A stretch of 64,000 bases of DNA. Origin: Clostridiales bacterium (GTDB taxonomy: Bacteria > Bacillota > Sulfobacillia > RBS10-35). Both the position numbers and the translations under genes were made by a program. Below, piece after piece: positions 7,970-18,740 of this stretch. The stretch's first letter is position 1, and each line of letters starts with the position of its first letter. The notes under the pieces are model-generated. The model saw only the letters and a list, made by a program, of their open reading frames with translations. It had not been told where the DNA came from and ran no database searches. The stretch lies in assembly GCA_018729555.1 (NCBI GenBank), contig JAHHQG010000026.1:323329-387328 (forward strand), read 5' to 3'.

Positions 7970-9045
7970 TCCCATTCCCAGAAGGAGGGAAGGGGCCAGC
8001 CCTTTTCGCGGAAGACCCGGGCCACCTCGCGGGGATCGAGGCCGAAGGCCTTGTGGCCGTCGCGGCCCTCCAGGGTGCCGGCATGGAGGAGGGCCCGGGC
8101 GACGGCTTCCGCCGTGGTGATGGCGGCCGCCCGAAAGAAGGGGGTGAGGAAGGCCCCTTCGTCGGGTAAAAAGGGCGGGTAGCCGCCGGCGGTGCTGAAG
8201 GCCAGGGCAAAATCCCCGCTCCCGTGGTGATGGAGGGACCCTGTCCAGCTGAGGCCCACCGCCGCCCGCCGGGCGATGCGGGTCAGCTGCCGCGAGGTGA
8301 GGGGGGCGTCGGTGGCCAGGATGACGATGACGGATCCCTGCTCCTCCCGGGGGCGGGAGGGAGGAGGCTGCAGGTGGCGGCCCAAGGGGTAGCCCCCTAG
8401 CATGAGCTCATGGGGGCGGCCGTAGTTGGCGAGGACCAGGGTTCCGAGGGTGACCTCCCGCTGCAGGACCTCCACCTCGAAGATCCGCGAAGACGTGCCG
8501 ATACCCCCTTTCCACCCGAAGGCCACCATCCCCGTGCCGGCTCCCACCGATCCCTGAGGGAGAGGGCCTCCCTGGGCCTTCTCCAGGGCCTCCCAGACGT
8601 GCTCCTTTTGCACGTGCATCCCCTGGATATCGTTGAGGTAACTGTCGTTGCATTCCGCCACCACCGGGTTCACCGTCGGCCCCCGGATGCCTATTTCGGG
8701 GTGGAGGCGGACCATGTGCTGGACCAGGGCTTCCGCCGCCCGCCACGTGGAAAAGGTGTTGGTCAGGAGGATGGGGGTTTCCAGGCGGCCCAGCTCCATG
8801 GCCTGGGGAAGGCCCACGGCTTTTCCAAAGCCGTTGATGACGGCCACTCCCAGCGCCAGCTTCCGCCGGTAGACGTCCTCGCCGGGGACGATGGCCGTCA
8901 CTCCGGTCCGCACGGGTCCCTTCCCCGGGCGAAGGAGGCCGTGGCCTTCGATGAGGGTGACGTGGCCCACCCGCACCGACGGCACGTCGGTGATGGCCCG
9001 ATGGGGGCCGGGGCGAAGGCCGTCCTCTTCCCTAAAGGCTGCCAT
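7966..9045 (-). CDS. P1 family peptidase (DmpA / aminopeptidase-esterase type)
   Basis: The 359-residue protein shows the DmpA-fold signatures: GHVTLIEGHG, TGVTAIVPGE, the LTNTFSTW segment, NPVVAECNDSYLND, GAGTGMVAFGWKGGIGTSSR, and HGSGDFALAFS near residue 275. In DmpA-like N-terminal nucleophile hydrolases, autocleavage just before a Ser/Thr of the last motif frees the nucleophile. The substrate is unknown (D- or beta-aminopeptidase activities are known in the family). Start ATG at 9045; convergent with the preceding small gene and divergent from glyQ. Confidence 0.87.
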   Translation of the reverse strand: MAAFREEDGLRPGPHRAITDVPSVRVGHVTLIEGHGLLRPGKGPVRTGVTAIVPGEDVYRRKLALGVAVINGFGKAVGLPQAMELGRLETPILLTNTFSTWRAAEALVQHMVRLHPEIGIRGPTVNPVVAECNDSYLNDIQGMHVQKEHVWEALEKAQGGPLPQGSVGAGTGMVAFGWKGGIGTSSRIFEVEVLQREVTLGTLVLANYGRPHELMLGGYPLGRHLQPPPSRPREEQGSVIVILATDAPLTSRQLTRIARRAAVGLSWTGSLHHHGSGDFALAFSTAGGYPPFLPDEGAFLTPFFRAAAITTAEAVARALLHAGTLEGRDGHKAFGLDPREVARVFREKGWPLPSFWEWD

Positions 9046-9089
9046 CGCTATCAGGGTGTCATAAGGGCCCGGGAGAAGGAACCCCTTTC

Positions 9090-9119
9090 TTGCTGGGGGC
9101 GAGCCCCGCCAGGTAGAAT
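9090..9119 (+). promoter_or_regulatory. Candidate sigma-A promoter for glyQS
   Basis: TTGCTG (9090-9095) and TAGAAT (9114-9119) are separated by 18 bases and lie 25 bases upstream of the glyQ TTG start. The spacer contains the inverted GGGGC/GCCCC pair. This is a pattern match only. Confidence 0.45.
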
Positions 9120-9143
9120 GATCACGTCCATTTTGGGGAGGCT

Positions 9144-10001
9144 TTGGCCTTGGATTTTCAGGAGATCATCCTCAAGCTCCAGCATTTCTGGGCTGACCAG
9201 GGCTGCGTCCTAGGGCAGCCCTACGACCTGGAAAAGGGGGCGGGAACCATGAACCCCCTCACCTTCTTCCGCTCCCTGGGCCCCGATCCCTGGCGGGTCG
9301 CCTACGTGGAACCTTCCCGGCGGCCCGCCGACGGCCGCTACGGGGAGAATCCCCACCGCCTCTACCGCCACTGGCAGTTCCAGGTGATCCTCAAACCCTC
9401 CCCCGATGACGTCCTGGACCTCTATGTGGAGAGCCTCAAGGCCCTGGGGATCGATCCCCTGGAGCACGACATCCGCTTTGTGGAAGACAACTGGGAGTGG
9501 CCTTCGGGCCACGCCTGGGGCCTGGGATGGGAAGTCTGGCTGGACGGCATGGAGATCACCCAGTTCACCTATTTCCAGCAGATGGGGGGCGCCGAGGTGA
9601 AACCCGTGGCGGCCGAGATCACCTACGGGCTGGAGCGCCTCGCCAGCTTCATCCAAGGGGTGGAGGACGTCTTCTCCATCCGCTTCGGGGGAGGGGTCAC
9701 CTACGGGGATCTCTTCCGCCGGGAAGAGTACGAGCACTCCCGCTACAGCTTCGAGCTGGCCGACGTGGAATGGCTCCGGGAGAGTTTCGGCCACCACATG
9801 GCGGAAGCCCAGCGGTCCCTCAAGGAAGGGCTTCTCTTTCCCGCCTACGACCATCTCCTCCGCTGCTCCCATATCTTCAACCTCCTGGAGGCCAGAGGGG
9901 CCATGGCGGCGGTGCAGCGGGCGGACTACATCGGCCGGATGCGGGAGATGAGCCGGGCCATCGCCCGGGCCTGGCTGGAGAGAAAGGAGGCCCGGCCATG
10001 A
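9144..10001 (+). CDS. glyQ: Glycyl-tRNA synthetase alpha subunit
   Basis: The 285-residue protein has the GlyQ signatures [50 protein letters not shown] and [17 protein letters not shown]. It is the class II catalytic alpha chain of the bacterial alpha2-beta2 enzyme. The TTG start follows GGGGAGG. The TGA overlaps the glyS ATG (ATGA). Confidence 0.97.
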   Translation: MALDFQEIILKLQHFWADQGCVLGQPYDLEKGAGTMNPLTFFRSLGPDPWRVAYVEPSRRPADGRYGENPHRLYRHWQFQVILKPSPDDVLDLYVESLKALGIDPLEHDIRFVEDNWEWPSGHAWGLGWEVWLDGMEITQFTYFQQMGGAEVKPVAAEITYGLERLASFIQGVEDVFSIRFGGGVTYGDLFRREEYEHSRYSFELADVEWLRESFGHHMAEAQRSLKEGLLFPAYDHLLRCSHIFNLLEARGAMAAVQRADYIGRMREMSRAIARAWLERKEARP

Positions 10002-12127
10002 CGGAAGAAGCCGCCTTTCTCCTGGAGATCGGCTGCGAGGAGCTCCCCGCCACCTATGTGCCTCCCGCCTTAAAGGAGCTCCTTCGCCTCTTCAAAGCCC
10101 TTTTGCAGGAAGAAGGGCTCCAGGCCCGCTCCCTGCAGACGGCGGGGACGCCCCGGCGGCTGGTCCTCTACGGCCAGGGGGTGCCCCTTCGCCAGGAGGA
10201 CCGGGAGGAGTGGGTGCGGGGCCCGGCAGCCCACGTGGCCTTCGACGGGGAAGGCCGGCCCACCGGTGCCGCCCTGGGCTTTGCCCGCCGGGAAGGGGTG
10301 GCGGTGGAGGACCTGGTGGTAAGGGAGGTGGGGTCCCAGCGCTACGCCTTCGTGAAGAAGGTGAGGCGGGGGGAAACCACCCTGAACATCCTTTCCCGGC
10401 GGCTCCCCCGCCTCATGGCGGATCTGGCGGAGAGCTTTCCCCGCACCATGCGCTGGGGCGACGGGGACGTCCGCTTTGCCCGTCCGGTGCGCTGGATCCT
10501 GGCCCTTCTGGGCGAAGAGGTCATCCCCTTTTCCTTCGGCAGCGTGAGGTCCGACCGCCTTACCTACGGCCACCGCTTCCTGGCGCCGGGCCCCTTCGCC
10601 ATCCAGGAGCCGGAGGAGTATTTCCGCACCTTGGATGCGGCCTATGTGGTGGTGGACCCCAAGGAGCGGCAGCAGCTCATGGCTGCGGGGGCCCAGACCC
10701 TGGCGGCCCAGGTGGGGGGAAAGGCCCAGCTTCCCCCGGAGCTCCTGGAGGAAGTCCTCTACCTGGTGGAATTTCCCCAGCCCTTTGTGGGGAGCTTTTC
10801 CCCCGAGTTTTTGCGCCTCCCCGCCCGGGTGTTGGAGACGGTGATGAGAAAGCAGCAGCGCTATTTCCCGGTGGAAAGAGAAGGCCAGCTTTTGCCCTAC
10901 TTCATCGGGGTGAGGAACGGCGGCCGCCAGGGGCTGGAGACGGTGCGCAAGGGGAACGAACGGGTCCTGGAGACCCGGTTCCGGGATGCCGCCTTCTTTT
11001 ACGACGCCGATATTCAAAAGGGCCTTTGGGCTCTGGAAGAGGGCCTCTCCCAGGTGACCTTCCTGGAGGGGGCCGGCACCTTGGCCGATCAGCGGCAGCG
11101 TCTGGAGCGCCTGGTGGGCTACCTCGGGGCGGAGCTTTCCCTCTCCGATGAGGAACGAGCCCTTCTTCTCCGAGCAGCCCGTCTGGCCAAGCTGGACCTT
11201 TTGACCCAGATGGTGCGGGAGTTTCCCGAACTGGCGGGGTACATGGGGGGCCATTACGCCCGCCTGGAAGGGGAGCGGGAAGAGGTGGCCCTGGCGGTGG
11301 AGGAGCATTACCTTCCCCGCACCGGTCAGGATGAGCTTCCCCGGTCCCTCGTGGGAAGGGTCCTCTCCCTGGCGGATAAGCTGGATTACCTGGCGGCGGG
11401 CTTTGCCACGGGGCGGCGCCCTACGGCGACCCAGGATCCCTTCGGGTTCCGGCGCCAGGCGGGAAGCCTTTTGCGGCTTCTCCGGGAAATGGATCCGGCC
11501 CTGGATCTGGAAGAACTCCTTTCGGTGGCCCTGGAAGGGGCCTACCCCTTCCTTCCCTCGCCGGAGGTCCAAAAGGAGGTCCTGGGCGACCTCATGGCCT
11601 TCCTCGAGGGGCGCCTGCGCCAGCAGATGCTGGATGAAGGCTATCCTGCAGCCCTGGTGGGGGCGGTTCTGGCCAAGGGGGCCCGGCGCGTGGCCGATGT
11701 GTGGCGGCGGGCGGAGGAACTCTCCCGGCTTTTGGCCCTCCCGGAAGGGGAAGAGGTCCTGGCCCTCCACCGGCGCGCCCACCAGCTCCTGAAGGGGGCT
11801 CCCCCGGAAGGGGAGGGCGGGTCCCTGGAAGAACGCCTGGAACGCCTTCCCCGGCTTTTCGATGAGGCCTCGGAGGAGATCCGCCAGGCCGTCTCGAGGG
11901 AGGGAATGAAGGCCCTTCGGGCTTACCGGGAAGGGGATCTGGAAGGGTGGGCCCGGGCCCTCCGGGACCTCAAACCCCGGATGGATGCCTTCCTCGATGG
12001 GGTGCGGGTCCTGGATGAAGACCCGGCGAAGCGCCAGGTGCGCCTCCTCACTTTGCAGACCGTCACCGATGTGGCGGAGCTCCTGGGAGACCTGGCGGTC
12101 CTCACCTCTGGCGAACCCGTGCGATAA
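9998..12127 (+). CDS. glyS: Glycyl-tRNA synthetase beta subunit
   Basis: The 709-residue beta chain begins with [15 protein letters not shown] and contains [42 protein letters not shown] and the HD-like segment [26 protein letters not shown]. The end is an anticodon-binding-like helical domain. Length is normal for GlyS. It is translationally coupled to glyQ, and the next gene starts nine bases after its stop. Confidence 0.97.
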   Translation: MTEEAAFLLEIGCEELPATYVPPALKELLRLFKALLQEEGLQARSLQTAGTPRRLVLYGQGVPLRQEDREEWVRGPAAHVAFDGEGRPTGAALGFARREGVAVEDLVVREVGSQRYAFVKKVRRGETTLNILSRRLPRLMADLAESFPRTMRWGDGDVRFARPVRWILALLGEEVIPFSFGSVRSDRLTYGHRFLAPGPFAIQEPEEYFRTLDAAYVVVDPKERQQLMAAGAQTLAAQVGGKAQLPPELLEEVLYLVEFPQPFVGSFSPEFLRLPARVLETVMRKQQRYFPVEREGQLLPYFIGVRNGGRQGLETVRKGNERVLETRFRDAAFFYDADIQKGLWALEEGLSQVTFLEGAGTLADQRQRLERLVGYLGAELSLSDEERALLLRAARLAKLDLLTQMVREFPELAGYMGGHYARLEGEREEVALAVEEHYLPRTGQDELPRSLVGRVLSLADKLDYLAAGFATGRRPTATQDPFGFRRQAGSLLRLLREMDPALDLEELLSVALEGAYPFLPSPEVQKEVLGDLMAFLEGRLRQQMLDEGYPAALVGAVLAKGARRVADVWRRAEELSRLLALPEGEEVLALHRRAHQLLKGAPPEGEGGSLEERLERLPRLFDEASEEIRQAVSREGMKALRAYREGDLEGWARALRDLKPRMDAFLDGVRVLDEDPAKRQVRLLTLQTVTDVAELLGDLAVLTSGEPVR

Positions 12128-12136
12128 ACTGGAAGG

Positions 12137-12949
12137 GTGGCAACCCTGAAGATCTACGTCCTTTCCGATGCCCTGGGGGAGACGGCGGAAGCCGTGGCCA
12201 GGGCTGCCGCCAGCCAGTTCAACGGGGGCGACGTGGAGATCCGGCGGGTCTCCCATGTGGGGGATCAGAGCCGCCTGGCGGTCATCCTCCAGGACGTGCA
12301 GCGAGAGCATGCGGCCCTCTTCTACACCCTGGTGGACGAAAGCCTTCGGCGCTGGGTGCGGGAGGAAGCCGAGCGCCGGGGGATTCCCGCCGTGGATGTC
12401 CTGGGGCCGGCGATGGAGGCCCTCTCCCGCCTCACCCGGCGGCCGCCCCGGATGCGGCCGGGCCTCATCCGCCAGCTGGACGAAGCCTATTTTCGCCGGA
12501 TGGAGGCCATCGAATTCGCTGTCCGCTTCGACGACGGCCGGGAAGGGGAGGGCCTGGAGCAGGCCGATGCGGTTCTTCTGGGGGTATCCCGCAGCTCCAA
12601 GACCCCCATCGCCATGTACCTGGCCCACCGGGGCTACAAGGTGGCCAACATCCCTCTGGTGCCGGAGACGCCCCTCCCCAAGGCCCTGGAGAAGGTACCC
12701 CGCCATAAGATCGTGGGGCTCACCATCCGGCCCGATAAGCTCCGGGAGATCCGCCAGGAGCGCCTCAAGGTCCTGGGAAAGGGCGACCTTTCCTATGCCG
12801 ACATGGGCCGCATCTTGGAGGAGATCCGCTACGCCAACCGGGTGTTCCAGGAGCTGGGCTGCCCCGTCATCGACGTGACGTATAAGGCGGTGGAGGAATC
12901 CGCCCAAGAAGTGCTGAAATGGGTGAAAGGCAGGGGGGATGGGTCATGA
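12137..12949 (+). CDS. PPDK regulatory protein (kinase-pyrophosphorylase, DUF299)
   Basis: This bifunctional enzyme inactivates PPDK by ADP-dependent phosphorylation and reactivates it by Pi-dependent removal of the phosphate. The 270-residue protein has the P-loop GVSRSSKTP (about residues 153-161), YLAHRGYKVANIPLVPE and GLTIRPDKL, all typical of the family. Its GTG start follows GGAAG. The stop overlaps the ATG of its substrate enzyme PPDK, which makes the assignment very strong. Confidence 0.95.
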   Translation: MATLKIYVLSDALGETAEAVARAAASQFNGGDVEIRRVSHVGDQSRLAVILQDVQREHAALFYTLVDESLRRWVREEAERRGIPAVDVLGPAMEALSRLTRRPPRMRPGLIRQLDEAYFRRMEAIEFAVRFDDGREGEGLEQADAVLLGVSRSSKTPIAMYLAHRGYKVANIPLVPETPLPKALEKVPRHKIVGLTIRPDKLREIRQERLKVLGKGDLSYADMGRILEEIRYANRVFQELGCPVIDVTYKAVEESAQEVLKWVKGRGDGS

Positions 12950-15582
12950 CGCACAAGTGGATCTATGCCTTTGAGGAAGGTCGGGCCGACATGCGGCGCC
13001 TTCTGGGGGGCAAGGGGGCCAACCTGGCGGAGATGACGGGCATCGGCCTCCCGGTGCCGCCGGGGTTTACCATCACGGCGGAAGCCTGCATCCGTTACCA
13101 GGAGGAAGGGGCGGCCTTTCTCGATGAGCTGATGGAGCCCCTGAAGGAAGCCCTGGGTCGCCTGGAGGCCAAGGTGGGGCGCCGGCTGGGGGATCCCGAC
13201 GACCCCCTTTTGGTGTCGGTGCGCTCCGGGGCGGCCGTCTCCATGCCGGGGATGATGGACACCGTCCTCAACCTGGGCCTCAACGACCGGTCGGTAGAGG
13301 GGCTGGCGCGCCGGAGCGGCGATCTCCGCTTCGCCAGGGATTCCTACCGGCGCTTCTTGCAGATGTTTGGCGATGTGGTCCTGGGCATCCCCCACGAGAA
13401 GTTCGAGATGATCCTGGAAGACGTGAAGAAGCGCAAGGGCGTCAGCCAGGATCCCGATCTCACCGCCGCGGACTGGCAGGAGGTCATCCAGCGGTACAAG
13501 GACCTTATCCAAGAAGAGACGGGAAAACCCTTCCCCCAGGATCCCATGGAGCAGCTGAGGTTGGCGGTGGAAGCTGTCTTCAAGTCGTGGAACAATCCCC
13601 GGGCCGTGGTCTACCGGCAGATCCACAAGATCCCCGATGATCTTGGGACGGCCGTCAATGTCCAGGCCATGGTCTTCGGCAACCGGGGGCCCACCTCGGG
13701 GACGGGGGTGGTCTTCACCCGCGATCCCAACACGGGGGAGAAGGTCCTTTACGGCGAGTACCTCCCCAACGCCCAGGGGGAGGACGTGGTGGCGGGCATC
13801 CGGACGCCCCAGCCCGTGGCCCTTTTGAAGGAAACCCAGCCCGAGACCTATCGTCAGCTGGAAGAGACCTGCCGCTTGCTGGAGCGCCATTACCGAGATA
13901 TCCAGGACATCGAATTTACGGTGGAAGAGGGGAAGCTGTACCTTTTGCAAACCCGCTCCGCCAAGCGGGCGCCCCGGGCGGCGGTGAAGGTGGCCTACGA
14001 CCTGGTACAGGAGGGCTTCATCACCCGGGAAGAGGCTCTATTGCGTATCGACCCGGAGGATGTGGTGAAGCTTTTGCACCGGAATGTGGATCGGCGGGCG
14101 GTGGGGAAGGTCCTCACCCGGGGTCTTCCCGCCTCGCCGGGGGCCGCCTCAGGAAAGGTGGTCTTCGACGCCGACCGGGCGAAGGAGCTAGGGGAAGCGG
14201 GGGAGCGGGTGATCCTGGTGCGGCCCATGACGACCCCCGACGATATCCACGGCATGCACGCGTCGGTGGGGATCCTCACCAGCCGGGGCGGCATGACGTG
14301 CCATGCGGCCATCGTGGCCCGGGGTATGGGGAAGCCCTGCGTGGTGGGGGCGGAGGAGATCCGCATCGATCTTTCAAAGCGGCTCTTCCAGGTGGGCGAT
14401 ACGGTGGTGCGGGAAGGGGACGTCATCACCTTCGATGGGGGTACCGGCGAGGTGTACCTGGGAGAGGCGCCCCTTTCCGAGCCGGAGATGTCCGAAGAGC
14501 TTTCGGCCATCATGGCTTGGGCCGATGAGGTGCGCCGCCTGGGGGTGGAGGCCAACGCCGATACGCCCGAAGATGCCCGCCGGGCTCGGGAGCTGGGGGC
14601 CCAGGGCATCGGCCTTTGCCGGACGGAGCATATGTTCATGGGTCCGGAGCGGATCCCGGTGGTGCGCCGGATGATCCTGGCGGAAACGGATGAGGAGCGG
14701 CAGAAGGCGCTGGAGGAGCTCTTGCCCATGCAAAGGGAGGATTTCCTGGGGATCCTCAAGGCCATGGAAGGCTACCCCGTCACCATCCGCCTCTTGGATC
14801 CGCCCCTCCACGAATTCCTCCCCGACAGCGAGGAGCTGGCGGTGGAGGTGGCCCTTCGGCCCGATCCCGAGAAGGAGAAAGTCTTGCGCCAGGTGCGGGC
14901 CCTCAAGGAAGCCAACCCCATGCTGGGCCACCGGGGGGTGCGGTTGGGCCTGACCCTGCCGGCGGTTTACGAGATGCAGGTGCGGGCCATCTACGAGGCG
15001 GCGGCGGAGCTCCGACGCCAAGGGGTGGATGCCCGCCCCGAGGTGATGATCCCCCTGGTGGGGGATGCGGCGGAGCTGCGGATCATGCGGTCGTTGGTGG
15101 AGCGGGTGGCGGCGGAGGTCCAGAAGGAGACGGGGGTGGAGATCCCCGTGGTGGTGGGGACCATGATCGAGGTGCCCCGAGCCGCCCTCACGGCCGGGGA
15201 GCTGGCGGAGGTCGCTCAGTTCTTCTCTTTCGGCACCAACGACCTCACCCAGATGACCTTCGGCTTCTCCCGGGACGATGCGGAAGCCAAGTTCCTCCAC
15301 CACTACCTCCACGAAAAGATCTTCAAGGAGAACCCCTTCGAAGTGGTGGACGAAAAGGGCGTGGGCCGCCTGGTCGCCATGGCGGTGGAAGAGGGGAAGA
15401 AAACCCGGCCGGATCTGGTGGTGGGGGTCTGCGGGGAACACGGGGGCGATCCCCAGTCCATCGACTTCTTCCACCGGGCGGGGCTGGATTACGTCAGCTG
15501 CTCCCCCTTCCGGGTGCCCATCGCCCGGCTGGCGGCAGCTCAGGCCGCCCTGCGCCATCGGGAAGAGGTTGTGTTAAAATAG
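12946..15582 (+). CDS. ppdK: Pyruvate, phosphate dikinase
   Basis: PPDK interconverts pyruvate, ATP and Pi with PEP, AMP and PPi. The 878-residue protein has the nucleotide-binding half (GGKGANLAEMTGIGLPVPPGF, split), the phospho-histidine loop SRGGMTCHAAIVARGMGKPC, the linker, and the PEP-binding barrel with GIGLCRTEHMF, MIEVPRAAL, FFSFGTNDLTQM and a C-terminal GVCGEHGGDP. Length and domain order are standard. The adjacent regulatory protein would control the catalytic Thr two residues before the phospho-His. Confidence 0.97.
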   Translation: MTHKWIYAFEEGRADMRRLLGGKGANLAEMTGIGLPVPPGFTITAEACIRYQEEGAAFLDELMEPLKEALGRLEAKVGRRLGDPDDPLLVSVRSGAAVSMPGMMDTVLNLGLNDRSVEGLARRSGDLRFARDSYRRFLQMFGDVVLGIPHEKFEMILEDVKKRKGVSQDPDLTAADWQEVIQRYKDLIQEETGKPFPQDPMEQLRLAVEAVFKSWNNPRAVVYRQIHKIPDDLGTAVNVQAMVFGNRGPTSGTGVVFTRDPNTGEKVLYGEYLPNAQGEDVVAGIRTPQPVALLKETQPETYRQLEETCRLLERHYRDIQDIEFTVEEGKLYLLQTRSAKRAPRAAVKVAYDLVQEGFITREEALLRIDPEDVVKLLHRNVDRRAVGKVLTRGLPASPGAASGKVVFDADRAKELGEAGERVILVRPMTTPDDIHGMHASVGILTSRGGMTCHAAIVARGMGKPCVVGAEEIRIDLSKRLFQVGDTVVREGDVITFDGGTGEVYLGEAPLSEPEMSEELSAIMAWADEVRRLGVEANADTPEDARRARELGAQGIGLCRTEHMFMGPERIPVVRRMILAETDEERQKALEELLPMQREDFLGILKAMEGYPVTIRLLDPPLHEFLPDSEELAVEVALRPDPEKEKVLRQVRALKEANPMLGHRGVRLGLTLPAVYEMQVRAIYEAAAELRRQGVDARPEVMIPLVGDAAELRIMRSLVERVAAEVQKETGVEIPVVVGTMIEVPRAALTAGELAEVAQFFSFGTNDLTQMTFGFSRDDAEAKFLHHYLHEKIFKENPFEVVDEKGVGRLVAMAVEEGKKTRPDLVVGVCGEHGGDPQSIDFFHRAGLDYVSCSPFRVPIARLAAAQAALRHREEVVLK

Positions 15583-15648
15583 GTTTAAGCTGACCCAACG
15601 CCCTGTCATGGATTTGTCATCTTCGGGCTAGCGCCCAAAGGGCGGCTT

Positions 15649-15673
15649 GCCCAGGCATGTCCCCTGCCTGGGC
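15649..15673 (+). terminator. Probable intrinsic terminator after ppdK
   Basis: A perfect 9-bp stem (GCCCAGGCA / TGCCTGGGC) with a 7-base loop is followed by CTTTTCC. It sits in the 192-base gap between ppdK and dnaG. The T-run is short, so termination may be partial. Confidence 0.55.
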
Positions 15674-15774
15674 CTTTTCCCTGCGGGAAGGGAGCCGGCC
15701 TTCCATGTCGAATGGTAGCGGTAGGGGAAGCGCGGAGCCCGCCTTGTGAACGGCGGGACAAGGAGGGGGCTGAG

Positions 15775-17559
15775 GTGGACCGGGAGCGCCTGGTGGCGGA
15801 AGTCAAAAGCCGGAACGATATCGTGGAGGTCATCGGGCAGTATGTCCACCTCAGGCGCCAGGGGAGGGACTACGTGGGCCTCTGCCCCTTCCACCCGGAA
15901 AAGACGCCCTCTTTCCACGTGTCCCCCGAAAAGCAGCTCTTCTACTGCTTCGGGTGCCATGCAGGAGGTGACGTGATCCGCTTCGTGCAGCTGAAGGAAA
16001 ACCTCTCCTTCGCCGAAGCCCTGGCCCAGCTGGCCCAGCGGGTAGGCCTCTCGGTGGAGGCGGAGAAGGGGGCGTCGGGCCGGCAGAAGATCTATGACGC
16101 GTTAGCGGCCGCCCAGGCCTTTTACCGCCGGATGCTGGAAGGACCCCAGGGGGAGGAGGCCCGCCGCTACCTGGCTTCCCGGAAGGTGAGCCCAGAGATG
16201 GCGGAGCGCTTTGGCCTGGGGTATGCCCCTACCGGTTGGGACGGCCTCCTTCGCCATCTCCGGTCCCAGGGGTTCCGGCAGGAGCTCCTCCAGGAGGCCG
16301 GCCTTCTGGCGGTGACCCGGCGGGGCAAGGCCATCGACCGCTTCCGCCACCGCCTCATGTTCCCCATCTGGGACGAGAAGGGGCGGGTGGTGGGCTTTGG
16401 AGGACGGCTCCTCGGGGGAGAAGGGCCCAAGTACCTCAACTCCCCCGATTCCCCCGTCTTCCGGAAGAAAGAGATCTGGTACGGGTGGCCCCTGGCCCGC
16501 CAGGCCATCTTGGATGCGGGACAAGCTTTGGTGGTGGAGGGCTACATGGATTGCCTCATGGCCCATGCCCACGGGTTCACCCACGCCGTGGCCTCCCTGG
16601 GGACCTCCCTCACCGATGAGCAGGCCCAAAAGCTGGCCCGCCTCACCGACCAGGCCGTCCTGGCATACGATGCCGATCGGGCAGGCCAGGGGGCCGGGGA
16701 GCGGGGTTGGGAGAAGCTGCAGGCGGCCGGGGTGGCGGTGCGCCTCCTCCTTCTCCCCGAGGGGCAGGACCCCGACGACGTGCTTAGGAAAGAGGGCCGG
16801 GAGGCCTTCGCCCGCCGGCTGGCGGAGGCGGTGCCCCTGGAGGAGTTCGCCTTTCACCAGATCCGCCGGGATGTGGATCTTCGTACCCTGGAAGGGAAGC
16901 GGCAGGCGGTGATGAGGCTGGCGCCCCTTCTGGCCCGGGAAAGGGATCTGGTGCGCCGGGATTACTACATGCAGCGGTACGCCCAATGGCTCGGCCTTTC
17001 CGACGATGCCTTCCGCAGGATTTTGCAGGAATACCGGGCGGAAAGCCTTGAGCATAAAGGCAACATCTCCCGGAATACTAAAAAGAGCCTTGGGGTAGAA
17101 AGGCCCCTTTCCACCCGGGAACGCCGGAAGCAGAAAGCGGAGGAGTTGATTCTCAGTCTTTTGGTGCAGGGAAAAGTGGCAGGCGAGGACGTGTGGCATC
17201 AGATGAAGCCGGAAGATTTTCGTCCCGGCCCCCATCGGGAACTGGCGGAAGTCCTTCACGGGGGCGAGGATCCTTTTGAGCATTCCTGGCGTCTAAGTGA
17301 GGAAGCCCAGGAGCTTCTGGGCCGTTTGGCGTTCTTGGAAGACGCCGCTGAGAGCCCCATCGGGGAGATGGTGAAGGAATGCGTGCAAACCATGCAGGAA
17401 TATCGCCAATGGCAACGCGTGGAAGAAATCCAGTTGGCCCTGCGCGACCTGGAGGTGCAGGGGAAGGAAGCGCCGAGGGAGCTCCAGATGGAGCTGAGCC
17501 AGCTCCTTTCCGCCCTCAAGAGGTCGGCGCAGCCGGCCGGCCGGGAGGCCAGACCATGA
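15775..17559 (+). CDS. dnaG: DNA primase DnaG
   Basis: The 594-residue primase has the CHC2 zinc motif (Cys37, His40, Cys58, Cys61), the catalytic core with [16 protein letters not shown], and the TOPRIM motifs [12 protein letters not shown] and [10 protein letters not shown] helicase-binding helical C-terminal part follows. The GTG at 15775 behind AAGGAGGGGG is the natural start; upstream in-frame codons add 21 non-conserved residues. ATGA overlap with sigA. Confidence 0.97.
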   Translation: MDRERLVAEVKSRNDIVEVIGQYVHLRRQGRDYVGLCPFHPEKTPSFHVSPEKQLFYCFGCHAGGDVIRFVQLKENLSFAEALAQLAQRVGLSVEAEKGASGRQKIYDALAAAQAFYRRMLEGPQGEEARRYLASRKVSPEMAERFGLGYAPTGWDGLLRHLRSQGFRQELLQEAGLLAVTRRGKAIDRFRHRLMFPIWDEKGRVVGFGGRLLGGEGPKYLNSPDSPVFRKKEIWYGWPLARQAILDAGQALVVEGYMDCLMAHAHGFTHAVASLGTSLTDEQAQKLARLTDQAVLAYDADRAGQGAGERGWEKLQAAGVAVRLLLLPEGQDPDDVLRKEGREAFARRLAEAVPLEEFAFHQIRRDVDLRTLEGKRQAVMRLAPLLARERDLVRRDYYMQRYAQWLGLSDDAFRRILQEYRAESLEHKGNISRNTKKSLGVERPLSTRERRKQKAEELILSLLVQGKVAGEDVWHQMKPEDFRPGPHRELAEVLHGGEDPFEHSWRLSEEAQELLGRLAFLEDAAESPIGEMVKECVQTMQEYRQWQRVEEIQLALRDLEVQGKEAPRELQMELSQLLSALKRSAQPAGREARP

Positions 17560-18683
17560 GCAAAGATCTCGAAACCATCGAAGAAGTTCGCGAATTCATG
17601 GAACAGGCGAGGGAAAAGGGCCGGGTGACCTATCAGGAGATCGCCCAGGCCTTGGAGGCGGTGCCTTTGACTCCGGAACAGATCGATGAGCTCTACCAGA
17701 GCCTGCAAGCCATGGGGGTGAAGCTCCTGCAGGACGACGAAGACGATCTGGACGATGTCATGGATCAAGATGAGGAGCAGGACTTCACCGAAGAGGACGA
17801 CGAAAAGGAGAAGCTCAAGGCGGACGAGGAGGACCTGGACGTCCTCGACGATGTGGCGGTGGACGATCCGGTCCGCATGTACCTCAAGGAGATCGGCCGG
17901 GTGCCTCTTCTGACGGCAGAGGAAGAGGTGGAGCTGGCCAAGCGCATCGAACAGGGCGATGAAGAAGCCAAGCGCAAGCTGGCGGAAGCCAACCTGCGCC
18001 TGGTGGTGTCTATCGCCAAGCGGTATGTGGGGCGGGGGATGCTCTTCTTGGACCTCATCCAGGAAGGGAACCTGGGCCTCATGAAGGCGGTGGAGAAGTT
18101 CGATTACCGCAAGGGGTTCAAGTTCAGTACCTACGCCACCTGGTGGATCCGCCAGGCCATCACCCGGGCCATCGCCGATCAGGCCCGGACCATCCGCATC
18201 CCCGTCCACATGGTGGAGACCATCAACAAGATGACGCGGATCCAGCGGCAGCTCCTGCAGGAGATCGGCCGGGAGCCGACGCCTGAAGAGATCGCCGCCA
18301 AGATGGGCATCGATCCGGAAAAGGTGCGGGAGATCCAGAAGATCGCCCAAGAGCCTGTCTCCTTGGAGACGCCCATCGGCGAAGAGGAGGATAGCCACCT
18401 GGGGGATTTCATCGAAGATCCCGATGCCCTGGCGCCGGCGGAGGCCGCCAGCTTCAGCCTCCTGCGGGGCCAGCTGGAGGAGGTCCTGGATACCCTCACC
18501 GAGAGGGAAAGGGATGTCTTGAAGCTGCGCTTCGGTCTGGAGGACGGCCGGCCCCGGACCCTGGAGGAAGTGGGAAAGGAGTTCGGGGTCACCCGCGAGA
18601 GGATCCGCCAGATCGAAGCGAAAGCGCTGCGAAAGCTGCGCCATCCCAGCCGCAGCAAGAAGCTGAAAGACTTCCTGGAGTGA
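17556..18683 (+). CDS. sigA: Primary RNA polymerase sigma factor (SigA/RpoD)
   Basis: The 375-residue protein begins with region 1.1 and a very acidic stretch (around residues 55-100). It then has [17 protein letters not shown] (1.2), the region 2 core [20 protein letters not shown] and [12 protein letters not shown], and region 3. Region 4 ends with [20 protein letters not shown]. The dnaG-sigA pair is the conserved macromolecular-synthesis operon. A clear terminator follows directly. Confidence 0.98.
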   Translation: MSKDLETIEEVREFMEQAREKGRVTYQEIAQALEAVPLTPEQIDELYQSLQAMGVKLLQDDEDDLDDVMDQDEEQDFTEEDDEKEKLKADEEDLDVLDDVAVDDPVRMYLKEIGRVPLLTAEEEVELAKRIEQGDEEAKRKLAEANLRLVVSIAKRYVGRGMLFLDLIQEGNLGLMKAVEKFDYRKGFKFSTYATWWIRQAITRAIADQARTIRIPVHMVETINKMTRIQRQLLQEIGREPTPEEIAAKMGIDPEKVREIQKIAQEPVSLETPIGEEEDSHLGDFIEDPDALAPAEAASFSLLRGQLEEVLDTLTERERDVLKLRFGLEDGRPRTLEEVGKEFGVTRERIRQIEAKALRKLRHPSRSKKLKDFLE

Positions 18684-18709
18684 AAGGGTCCCGCGGCCGG
18701 GCCCTTTTT
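18684..18709 (+). terminator. Intrinsic terminator after sigA
   Basis: A GC-rich hairpin (AGGG-T-CCCG / CGGG-CCCT with one bulged T) is followed by a run of five Ts, directly after the sigA stop codon. Confidence 0.75.
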
Positions 18710-18740
18710 GGTGTAGATTGAGGCGGGAAGGTGATGTGCG

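Noticed and set aside
10070-12907. 945-codon open frame on the minus strand across glyS and the PPDK regulator
   Set aside because: It is antisense to two clear enzymes; the product is rich in His, Pro and Gly with no domain. High GC keeps such frames open by chance.
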